Origin: Bacillus pseudomycoides
Lineage (GTDB): Bacteria; Bacillota; Bacilli; Bacillales; Bacillaceae_G
DNA length: 48,698 nt
Direction: 5' to 3'
NCBI RefSeq assembly: GCF_002551005.1
Contig: NZ_NVOY01000018.1
Coordinates: 1 to 48,698 of the forward strand
Within the stretch, counting starts at the first letter, position 1, and each line of letters opens with the position of its first letter. The position numbers and the translations under genes are program-made. Under the pieces are notes generated by a model, which was not told the origin of the DNA, did no database searches, and was given only the letters and a program-made list of their open reading frames with translations. Below are positions 1 to 6,436 of the stretch, piece by piece.

Positions 1-6
1 TTTTTT

Positions 7-30
7 CACCTCCTTGTTAAAGATATTATA
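7..30 (-). promoter_or_regulatory. Ribosome site and -10 of a gene starting left of the window
   Basis: Read on the minus strand, positions 7-15 give AAGGAGGTG, an ideal Shine-Dalgarno sequence. The matching start codon must lie beyond the left edge. An extended -10 (TGGTATAAT, complement of about 25-33) sits just upstream, followed further upstream by the palindrome AACGTACGTT at 41-50. A minus-strand gene therefore begins immediately outside the window. Its identity is unknown. Confidence 0.6.
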
Positions 31-283
31 CCAAAACAAGAACGTACGTTTCCAACTTTTTACTTGAACATAAAATACTTTTTTCGATTCACCTTACCAC
101 CTTCACATATGTTTAGAGGTGGGAGTCCTCTCGAAAGGTATGATAGATTTGTAGAAGGTTATGGATTTATTTGCAGAAAAAGTAATATTTCTTATAGAAA
201 GAATGACTAGGAGATAACTGAATATACATGATAGAATTGACTTTTTCAAAAGATAATACAATAATCATGAAAGAGGTGATACG

Positions 284-790
284 ATGAAAAAGTTATGGAA
301 TGTTGTTATAAGCATGATGCTTATGATGATACTTGTATTAGGTGGATGTTCAAGTCAAGCGAAGCCGAAAGATAATCAAGCGGCATCAGCTATAAACGTT
401 AGTGACAAAATTTTAGATGAAATGGAAGGACCACCTAAAAATGGTCATACGCTAGAGCGTCACGTTGGGAAAACTGAGGAGCAGCTGAAAGAACGATTAC
501 GTACAGATAATGTATCTGCTGCAAGTACATATTATGATAAGGAAACGGCAACAAAGGCGGTAAAAGATACGATAAAGCAGCACGAAAAAGAAATTGAAAA
601 ATGGTTGAAAGAATCGAAGGAAAACCGTCTTGTATTGAATACGAAACATAACTTTGCAGTTGGAAAAACGGTATTAAAAAAGGATATGCGTGTAAAGGAT
701 GGACTTCGGAATACAGTGACTGTATTGCAGAAAGATAAAGGAAGCCAGCTCGGTTTTAAAATTGTTACTTCTTATCCTTCTGAGAAATAA
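284..790 (+). CDS. Lipoprotein with CdiA-type RNase A-like toxin domain
   Basis: 168 aa. Residues 1-22 form a lipoprotein signal (lipobox LGGC, lipidated Cys22), so the mature protein should be anchored outside the membrane. Residues about 53-166 resemble the bacterial RNase A-like domain of contact-dependent inhibition toxins (CdiA-CT of Yersinia kristensenii type): GHTLERHVGKT, then a long helix, NRLVL, and a C-terminal T-x-Y (VTSYP). H60 and R71 are 11 residues apart, and T162/Y164 end the domain. As I remember it, this matches the spacing of the catalytic His, Arg, Thr and Tyr of that family. The start follows GAAAGAGGTG. The next gene lies 16 bp downstream and may encode its immunity protein. 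The family match is made by eye; nuclease activity is inferred. Confidence 0.75.
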   Translation: MKKLWNVVISMMLMMILVLGGCSSQAKPKDNQAASAINVSDKILDEMEGPPKNGHTLERHVGKTEEQLKERLRTDNVSAASTYYDKETATKAVKDTIKQHEKEIEKWLKESKENRLVLNTKHNFAVGKTVLKKDMRVKDGLRNTVTVLQKDKGSQLGFKIVTSYPSEK

Positions 791-806
791 GAAAGGCGGG
801 GAATTT

Positions 807-1079
807 ATGTATTCAACATTTCAATATTTTCTTAGAGCGTATTGTACATTAAGTATATATGAAGAAGAAATGGCTCAACTTATGCAACAATTTAAAGAGC
901 AGGAAGAACAAGAAACACAAGAGAAATTATTACAGGAATTTGCTCAAATGCAACAAAGAGCAGATTGGGAGAAAGTACAGCAAGAAGTTGAACAATATGG
1001 AAATCGTATGTGGACAATAGAAGAAGTAAAAGGGCACATCAGTAATTTTGCTTCTATATTACAAAACAAAAAGGCGTGA
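807..1079 (+). CDS. Small Gln/Glu-rich protein, possible immunity partner
   Basis: 90 aa. The start is the ATG at 807 behind GAAAGGCGGGG; a longer reading from 762 would overlap the upstream gene and has no ribosome site. It has no signal peptide or membrane segment, so it should be cytoplasmic. The middle is helical and rich in Glu and Gln (about residues 17-65), giving an acidic protein suited to bind the basic RNase A-like domain next door. It lies 16 bp after the toxin-like lipoprotein gene and shares its terminator, as toxin/immunity pairs do. I do not recognise its family; the immunity role is inferred from position, size and charge only. Confidence 0.6.
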   Translation: MYSTFQYFLRAYCTLSIYEEEMAQLMQQFKEQEEQETQEKLLQEFAQMQQRADWEKVQQEVEQYGNRMWTIEEVKGHISNFASILQNKKA

Positions 1080-1095
1080 ATTAGGACGCCTTTTT
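1068..1095. terminator. Bidirectional terminator between 90-aa gene and vanW-like gene
   Basis: AAAAAGGCGT (1068-1077) pairs with ACGCCTTTTT (1086-1095) around an 8-nt loop. A- and T-runs flank both sides, so it can stop transcription of both converging genes. Both stop codons lie inside it. Confidence 0.85.
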
Positions 1096-2337
1096 GTATG
1101 TGCTTTTTGAAATTTGACCATTGGAAACTACTTCCCCATTTTTTGTTACTTTTTTATAGGTTACAGCCACAATGCTTTTATCAGTTTCACTGATTACTTT
1201 TGAAGAAACCTCTACATCTTTACCTGTATTTGTACCGAAAATACGAGTAGTTACACTACTGCCATTCGTAAATGCTTGAATATAAATATATTTCCCCGTA
1301 TTATTTTTGAATTGCAAATCAGGACCATAGTCTGCAACCGCTGCATCTTGACCAAGAGGTAAGTAATGGACCGGTAAAGAGTGATTACTTCGCGCGACAA
1401 CTCCTAAGTCAGCTCGTAATACGGCACCATATAATGTGCTACTTACTTGGCAAACACCGCCCCCAGCACTTTGTTCTACTTTTCCGTTTATATATACAGC
1501 TGCCGATTTATAACCATGCGCAGCATCCGTTACACCAACGCGACCGTTAAAACTAAATGTCTCATCAGGTGCCACGAACACTCCTGTTAATGTATTCACA
1601 GCGCGTTGTACATTAAAGGATTGACTTGAGTTTCGTCCAGCCATCGGAGTTGAATATTCAGCGATTACTTCTTGAATCCCCATATTTTTTACATCTTCTG
1701 TTGAGCGTTCTGGTTTCACAGCTGTCATTGGAACTTGGATATCTTGCTTATTTGTTGTAATGGCTTCTGTTGTGAGAGCTTTTAATTTCTCTTTATCAAC
1801 TTTTTCGCCATCTTTACTTTCGCTAATATTAATGGTTGTTCCAGAGATAGATAAGTCGGCATTAACAGGCTCTACTAAGGAATCATTATATTTTTCCTTA
1901 ATAAACGTATCATATTTTGCGGTGTTTATAGAAGGCTCTAACTTATAATCGCGTTTTAACTCACCTGTTTCAGCTTGTTTTCGCATGTTATAACGATTAG
2001 AAAGATTGCCTTTTTGTTCTTTGAAAATTTTATCTGTAACATCCGTACCGTTATATTCAACCCCTAATTCCTGCCAAGTATATGTCTGTTTATCATCCTG
2101 CAGGGCATAGTTCACAGATTTTTTATTTAACTCATCAACTTTTTGTTGAATGATCTTTTTAACATCTTCTTTCGTTTTGCCGTCTATGGAAATACCTTCG
2201 AATGTTGTGTGAGCTAAAACGTATGTATCTAATTGATGATTTAACTTGGAAACATATTGATAAGCGCTAACACCACCAATACAAAGAACGATTCCACCTG
2301 CAATTGCAGAACCAATAATTAAATTGCGTAATTTCAT
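1081..2337 (-). CDS. VanW family membrane-anchored protein
   Basis: 418 aa. One N-terminal membrane anchor (about residues 7-26) is followed by a region resembling the putative peptidoglycan-binding domain often found before VanW (about 40-200). The VanW domain itself is at about 235-365, with its hallmark GGGVCQVSSTLY (292-303) and a following N-H-S-LPV-Y. The C-terminal 45 residues look like a small beta domain. The family is associated with vancomycin-resistance clusters in some bacteria, but most copies, like this one, stand alone and have no proven function. Cell-wall association is inferred. The start is supported by GGAGGG six bases upstream. It is monocistronic between two terminators. 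Confidence 0.85.
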   Translation of the reverse strand: MKLRNLIIGSAIAGGIVLCIGGVSAYQYVSKLNHQLDTYVLAHTTFEGISIDGKTKEDVKKIIQQKVDELNKKSVNYALQDDKQTYTWQELGVEYNGTDVTDKIFKEQKGNLSNRYNMRKQAETGELKRDYKLEPSINTAKYDTFIKEKYNDSLVEPVNADLSISGTTINISESKDGEKVDKEKLKALTTEAITTNKQDIQVPMTAVKPERSTEDVKNMGIQEVIAEYSTPMAGRNSSQSFNVQRAVNTLTGVFVAPDETFSFNGRVGVTDAAHGYKSAAVYINGKVEQSAGGGVCQVSSTLYGAVLRADLGVVARSNHSLPVHYLPLGQDAAVADYGPDLQFKNNTGKYIYIQAFTNGSSVTTRIFGTNTGKDVEVSSKVISETDKSIVAVTYKKVTKNGEVVSNGQISKSTYKKAS

Positions 2338-2418
2338 TCATTTCCCTCCGAAAAGAAATTTTTAAGATAAGTATTATTTCTAACGTATAAATGATAAAAG
2401 TAGTAATTCTTATACATT

Positions 2419-2449
2419 AGTATACTATTAATTTTATTACATGTGTAAT
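2419..2449 (-). promoter_or_regulatory. Putative vanW-like promoter with palindrome
   Basis: On the minus strand a -10 TATACT (2419-2424) lies 18 bp from TTACAC. The -35 region overlaps a perfect 14-bp palindrome ATTACATGTGTAAT (2436-2449), a plausible operator. The regulator is unknown. Confidence 0.4.
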
Positions 2450-2521
2450 ATTTTGATAAAAAATGTTACATTTTCGTAATATAATTTCCTGTAATTAGAA
2501 TGTTTATGCAGAAATTTCATT

Positions 2522-2576
2522 TTTATCTCGCTATTTGTGGGCAGTAGGACTCCCACTGTTGGAAATTTCACTTTAT
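2522..2576. repeat. Minimal bcr1-type element, internally deleted
   Basis: A 45-bp core (2527-2571) carries only the left end (CGCTATTTGTGGGCAGTA) and right end (GGAAATTTCAC) of the longer copies at 11596 and 18332. It is flanked on both sides by TTTAT, the target duplication described for bcr1 of the B. cereus group. The inner ~100 bp are missing. Confidence 0.65.
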
Positions 2577-2590
2577 TGAAAGACAAAAGA

Positions 2591-2622
2591 AAAACAGCTG
2601 TTGTATTTACAACAGCTGTTTT
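2591..2622 (-). terminator. Terminator of LCP gene
   Basis: A 14-bp perfect stem AAAACAGCTGTTGT (2591-2604) with ACAACAGCTGTTTT (2609-2622) and a 4-nt loop, followed on the minus strand by a T-rich run. It lies directly after the stop codon of the LytR-CpsA-Psr gene. Confidence 0.85.
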
Positions 2623-2624
2623 TC

Positions 2625-3638
2625 TTATAATTTCTTATGATCTAATTTACCTGTAACACCAAGATGGTTTTGTAGTTCCTTAGAAATATCTTGAACACTC
2701 TTTTCTTGAGGGACGTAATAGTATATACCATCAATGTATTTGTCGTCGCCTTTTACTTGTAATTTATCAATCTTTAAACTAGAATCCATTGAGTTTTTCG
2801 TAATGGCCATCATATCGTCGAAAGTTAAGTTTGTTTTTAAATCATGATCGACTGAATCAAGTAAGTCGCCAAGTTTACTGATTGAATTTACAGATAATGC
2901 TTTTTTAGCAACTGCTTCTAAAACAAGTTGTTGACGTTGACCGCGCATATAATCGCTATCAATATGACGCGTTCTTGCTAGTGCAAGCGCCTGTTCACCA
3001 TTTAAGTGTTGGTGACCTTTTTCAAGGTGAATAGCACCTGGTTGGTCTTTGCTGTCTTGTTCAGTGAATGAAACTGGTACGTCTACGTCAATACCGCCAA
3101 GAGAATCAACAATTTTTATAAATGATTTAAAGTTAAATTTTACGTAATAATCAACAGGAACATCTAAAAAGCGTTCTACTGTATTAATTGTGCTATCAAC
3201 GCCACCAAATACGTGGGCGTGTGTAATTTTATCTTCTTTCTTTTCTGATGGAATATATACGCGAGAATCACGAGGAATGCTTAATAGTTTCACAGATTTA
3301 TCGTTTTTATTAATCGTTGCAAGTAACAATGCATCTGTACGAGTTGCAGTTCCGTATTCTTTTGCTCGTGTATCACTTTCATCGACACCCATAATTAAGA
3401 CTGAAATATTATCAGTCATCGGTTTTACTGCTTTTTCACGTTTGTCCGATTTATCGCCGCGTCCTAATTCAGAGTAGGCACCATTCGCAACAGCTTGTGC
3501 TTTATTATATATATGGAAGCAATAGCTGCCTCCTCCAATAATCAAAAGGAATAAAGGAATGAGAACAAACCATAATACACGCTTTTTCTTAGAGCGTTTT
3601 TGTGATGCTCTATTTATCGTTTCTAAATCAGGTTTCAT
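2625..3638 (-). CDS. LytR-CpsA-Psr (LCP) family cell-wall polymer ligase
   Basis: 337 aa. A cytoplasmic Lys/Arg-rich stretch precedes one membrane anchor (about 21-40). The extracellular LCP domain spans about 78-235, with conserved TRTDALLL, IPRDSRV, the GGIDVDVP segment, and an Arg-rich ARTRHIDSDYMRGQRQ motif. LCP enzymes transfer undecaprenyl-phosphate-linked polymers such as teichoic acids or capsule chains onto peptidoglycan, using these Arg/Asp residues to bind the pyrophosphate lipid. The start is backed by AAAGGAG eight bases upstream. B. cereus group genomes carry several paralogues; which polymer this one handles cannot be told. Nothing nearby is a polymer biosynthesis gene. Confidence 0.88.
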   Translation of the reverse strand: MKPDLETINRASQKRSKKKRVLWFVLIPLFLLIIGGGSYCFHIYNKAQAVANGAYSELGRGDKSDKREKAVKPMTDNISVLIMGVDESDTRAKEYGTATRTDALLLATINKNDKSVKLLSIPRDSRVYIPSEKKEDKITHAHVFGGVDSTINTVERFLDVPVDYYVKFNFKSFIKIVDSLGGIDVDVPVSFTEQDSKDQPGAIHLEKGHQHLNGEQALALARTRHIDSDYMRGQRQQLVLEAVAKKALSVNSISKLGDLLDSVDHDLKTNLTFDDMMAITKNSMDSSLKIDKLQVKGDDKYIDGIYYYVPQEKSVQDISKELQNHLGVTGKLDHKKL

Positions 3639-3819
3639 TAATTATTTCTCCTTTAAACAATCAATTCAGATATTTTCTGATAATCTTAAAAAAGACACAC
3701 TTTCTATTGTACATAAATAAAATGAGTTTTCACTATTAAATTTTAATTGACATGAAAATGAAATATATGAAACATATCGTTTTATAAAGATATGCTGTAT
3801 TTTTTATTATTTGTACAAA

Positions 3820-3854
3820 AAACAGATGTCTTTATTATGATAAGGCATCTGTTT
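3820..3854. terminator. Hairpin in the LCP-nupC intergenic region
   Basis: AAACAGATG (3820-3828) pairs with CATCTGTTT (3846-3854), with partial extra pairing inside (TTAT/ATAA). It could be a terminator left from a vanished gene. No intact gene feeds into it. Confidence 0.4.
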
Positions 3855-3954
3855 AAGAATAATTGTATACAAAAAATAAATGAAAAAAAAGATTAAAATT
3901 TTTCCTAATTTAAATCATAACGCTAACAATAGTCGCAGATAGAATGCTGACTAA

Positions 3955-4071
3955 GGTTGCCCCGTATAGGAGTTTTAACGTAATTCCGAAAGAAGTCCCC
4001 ATCTTCAAGTGCGTGACGGGCAAGAGCACAGCGGTAAGGTGGGGATGAATTTCGGTTAGGCATCGCCTAAC
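3955..4071 (+). mobile_element. Possible IS605/TnpB right-end remnant
   Basis: CCCCATCTT (about 3999-4007) pairs with AAGGTGGGG (4036-4044) around a long loop. This is followed by ATGAATTTCGG and a 7-bp hairpin GTTAGGC-ATC-GCCTAAC (4055-4071). A structured GC-rich segment plus a subterminal palindrome is typical of the right end of IS200/IS605 elements, where the TnpB guide RNA is encoded. One frame upstream ends ...KEVPIFKCVTGKSTAVRWG and could be a protein tail. No tnpB or tnpA remains. The segment lies exactly where the nucleoside-transporter gene loses its coding sequence. Identification is by pattern memory and is uncertain. Confidence 0.4.
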
Positions 4072-4465
4072 TAATTTGTAAGAACTGCCAATTATTCGTA
4101 TGGTGTATACGTTCTATATCTGATTTCTTCACTTGTTTATAAGATTTAGCAGGATTTTGTATATATTGTCCATGTATATCTTGTACGTATACCATTTTTC
4201 CTGTAAATCCTGTCACAAATCCTACTTGCCCAAATACAAAGTTTACACCTGCCGCAGCATACTTTAATAATTCATTAAATAAATTTGAAATTGCTGTAAT
4301 GAGGATCAGACCAACCTGTGTATTTAATAGTAGAAACGTTAAAATTAATTGTACAATAAGCATAAGAATGAGTGGTTTGAACTTAATGTGTTTTCGATTA
4401 TTACTTGCTATAAAAGCGAGAAAGAATATAACAATAAGTCCGAGACAAAATGTGAAAAATTTTAT
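4067..4465 (-). pseudogene. Truncated NupC-type nucleoside transporter, start codon lost
   Basis: The first ~75 codons match the N-terminus of concentrative nucleoside transporters (NupC family): short TM, SNNRKHIKFKPLI, LILTFLLLNTQVG, LLKYAAAGVNFVFG. The family is about 390-400 aa; here reading stops after about 130 and the last ~50 residues do not look like the family. An ideal ribosome site AAGGAG (complement of 4473-4478) is seven bases before ATA (4463-4465), where ATG would be expected (ATA-AAA-TTT-TTC). The frame stays open upstream to an ATG at 4507, but that ATG has no ribosome site. The gene has thus probably lost both its start and most of its body. The remaining end abuts the possible IS605 right end. 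Confidence 0.6.
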
Positions 4466-4542
4466 AGTAACGCTCCTTATAAGTGCCTTTGTATATAGGT
4501 TTTTCATTTCAAAGAAGAATATACAAGAAAGGAAAAGATAAG

Positions 4543-4929
4543 ATGAATATTACTGATGTTCACCACGTTGCCATTATTTGTTCCAATTATGAAGTATCAA
4601 AAAAATTCTATACAGAAGTAATTGGTTTTCAAATTTTACGTGAAGTATATCGAGAAGAAAGACAGTCATATAAGTTGGATTTGTGTATTGGGAATACATA
4701 TCAAATTGAATTATTTTCATTTCCAAACCCTCCGAAGCGTACAAGCTTTCCTGAAGCAGCAGGATTAAGACACTTAGCGTTTTCTGTTTCGTCTATAGAA
4801 GAAGCTGTGTCACATTTACAGCAGCACGGTATACAAACGGAAAGCATTCGAATTGATGAGATAACCGGAAAGCGTTTTGTATTTTTTCAAGACCCAGATG
4901 GCTTACCTCTTGAATTATATGAGAAATGA
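4543..4929 (+). CDS. VOC family (glyoxalase-like) protein, GloA2/YwbC-like
   Basis: 128 aa, a single vicinal-oxygen-chelate domain. The four metal-ligand positions are visible: His in DVHHVAI, Glu in YQIELFSF, His in GLRHLAFSV and Glu in LPLELYE. It matches short lactoylglutathione-lyase-like proteins found in bacilli. Because bacilli lack glutathione, the substrate is probably not lactoylglutathione and cannot be named. The start at 4543 follows AAAGGAAAAG; a longer reading from 4483 has no ribosome site. It stands alone with its own terminator. Confidence 0.8.
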   Translation: MNITDVHHVAIICSNYEVSKKFYTEVIGFQILREVYREERQSYKLDLCIGNTYQIELFSFPNPPKRTSFPEAAGLRHLAFSVSSIEEAVSHLQQHGIQTESIRIDEITGKRFVFFQDPDGLPLELYEK

Positions 4930-4933
4930 CATG

Positions 4934-4958
4934 AAACTCCCGTCAGTGGGAGTTTTTT
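4934..4958 (+). terminator. Terminator of VOC gene
   Basis: AAACTCCC (4934-4941) pairs with GGGAGTTT (4948-4955) and continues into a T-run. It lies just after the stop codon. Confidence 0.85.
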
Positions 4959-5061
4959 CATTCTTTTCTTATGGTTAATGCGGAATAAAAATTTGTGAAA
5001 TTTATACAGGTTTTCTTGTGAGGAAATGAGAGAAAAATAAAGAAAGCTAAACTTATCTTAC

Positions 5062-5104
5062 GGGAGGTGTAACTTTAGCTGCCTACAGCTAAGGGCGATA
5101 TTTG
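5062..5104 (+). promoter_or_regulatory. Ribosome site bridged to TTG start by a hairpin
   Basis: The strong Shine-Dalgarno GGGAGGTG (5062-5069) is 32 nt from the TTG start (5102), too far to work linearly. Between them CTTTAGCTG (5073-5081) pairs with CAGCTAAGG (5086-5094) around a CCTA loop. Folding this 22-nt hairpin leaves about 10 nt, a normal spacing. A weaker local site AAGGG (5091-5095) lies partly in the hairpin's 3' arm. Control of initiation by folding is inferred. Confidence 0.5.
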
Positions 5105-6412
5105 GAAATAGGGAATTTAATACTAGTTGTAGCTTTAATTGCGTTAACGGGCTTTTTTGTTGCAATTGAATTTGCGATTGTGAAAGTACGCAGTAGCCGC
5201 ATTGATCAACTTGTAGGAGAAAAAAAGCGGGGAGCAGTGGCGGCGAAAAAAGTGATTTCTCATTTAGATGAGTATTTGTCGGCGTGTCAGTTTGGGATTA
5301 CCATTACAGCACTGGGACTGGGGTGGTTAGGTGAACCAACTGTAAAACATGTATTAGAGCCTGTTTTGATCACACTTCATATCTCTCCTCCAATTGCGAA
5401 TACTGTATCTTTTATTATTGCATTTGCAGTTATTACGTTTTTTCATGTTGTAGTTGGGGAATTGGCACCAAAAACATTTGCAATTCAAAAAGCTGAGCAA
5501 GTCAGTCTAATGTTTTCAAAGCCATTGATATATTTTTACCGCATTATGTATCCATTTATTTGGACATTAAATCATGCAGCTCGTTTTGTGGCAAGTTTAT
5601 TTGGTTTAGAACCGGCTTCTGAACATGAAGTAGCGCATTCAGAGGAAGAACTCCGTCTCATTTTATCAGAGAGTTACGAAAGCGGAGAAATTAATCAAGC
5701 AGAGTTTAAATATGTAAATAATATTTTTGAATTTGACAATCGTCTTGCGAAAGAGATTATGGTGCCGAGGACAGAAATTGTTGGATTATATGCAGAAGAT
5801 TTATTTGAAACCCATATTGAAATTATTCGGCAAGAAAAATATACAAGATATCCAGTTTTTGGGGAAGATAAAGATGAAGTAATCGGAATGGTGAATGTGA
5901 AAGATTTCTTTATCCGTTATATGGATGGAGAAAAACAAGAAGCCAAATCAATTACGACATATACAAGGCCGGTTATTGAAGTAATGGAAAACATTCCAAT
6001 ACATGACTTGTTATTGAGTATGCAAAAAAAACGGATTCCTTTGGCGATTTTATATGACGAATATGGTGGAACGGCAGGGCTTGTTACGCTTGAAGATATT
6101 TTAGAAGAGATTGTGGGAGAAATTCGCGATGAATATGATGAAGATGAACATCCACCTGTTCAGCATATTAGTGACGATTGTAAAGTTGTTGACGGAAAAG
6201 TGTTAGTCAGTGAAATTAATGATTTGTTTGGTTTACGTTTGAATGAACAGGATGTAGATACAATTGGAGGATGGTTAATGATGCAAGGACAACCAATGGC
6301 AGAGGGCGATATGATTGTTGTTGGAGAATGGGCATTTACTATTCTTGAAAAAGATATGCATCAAATTAAGCGAGTAGAGATTAAAAAAATGGAAACGAAA
6401 GAAAAAGGCTGA
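5102..6412 (+). CDS. CNNM/CorC (HlyC) family membrane protein with CBS pair
   Basis: 436 aa. An N-terminal DUF21/CNNM membrane domain (about 1-190; hydrophobic segments near 4-26, 60-80, 95-120, 135-165) is followed by a CBS pair (about 215-335, with IMVPRTEI and the YGGTAGLVTLEDILEEIVGEI motif) and a C-terminal CorC/HlyC domain (about 350-427). Members are linked to Mg2+ or other divalent-cation transport, with CBS domains sensing nucleotides; older annotations as hemolysins are misleading. Translation starts at TTG, with an unusual hairpin between the best ribosome site and the start (see 5062). It is monocistronic with a strong terminator. Cation specificity is not visible. Confidence 0.85.
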   Translation: MEIGNLILVVALIALTGFFVAIEFAIVKVRSSRIDQLVGEKKRGAVAAKKVISHLDEYLSACQFGITITALGLGWLGEPTVKHVLEPVLITLHISPPIANTVSFIIAFAVITFFHVVVGELAPKTFAIQKAEQVSLMFSKPLIYFYRIMYPFIWTLNHAARFVASLFGLEPASEHEVAHSEEELRLILSESYESGEINQAEFKYVNNIFEFDNRLAKEIMVPRTEIVGLYAEDLFETHIEIIRQEKYTRYPVFGEDKDEVIGMVNVKDFFIRYMDGEKQEAKSITTYTRPVIEVMENIPIHDLLLSMQKKRIPLAILYDEYGGTAGLVTLEDILEEIVGEIRDEYDEDEHPPVQHISDDCKVVDGKVLVSEINDLFGLRLNEQDVDTIGGWLMMQGQPMAEGDMIVVGEWAFTILEKDMHQIKRVEIKKMETKEKG

Positions 6413-6433
6413 TGAACGAGTCATCAGCCTTTT
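6403..6433. terminator. Bidirectional terminator, CNNM gene / lactate permease
   Basis: AAAAGGCTGATGA (6403-6415) pairs with TCATCAGCCTTTT (6421-6433), 13 bp with a 5-nt loop. Runs of A and T flank both sides, so it serves both converging genes. Confidence 0.9.
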
Positions 6434-6436
6434 ATA

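Noticed and set aside
41-50. LexA-like palindrome AACGTACGTT at the left edge
   Set aside because: The outer bases of the CGAAC-N4-GTTCG consensus do not match, and the controlled gene is outside the window.
5041-5104. M-box or yybP-ykoY type riboswitch before the CNNM gene
   Set aside because: The leader is too short and lacks the known core motifs; only the 9-bp hairpin is supported.
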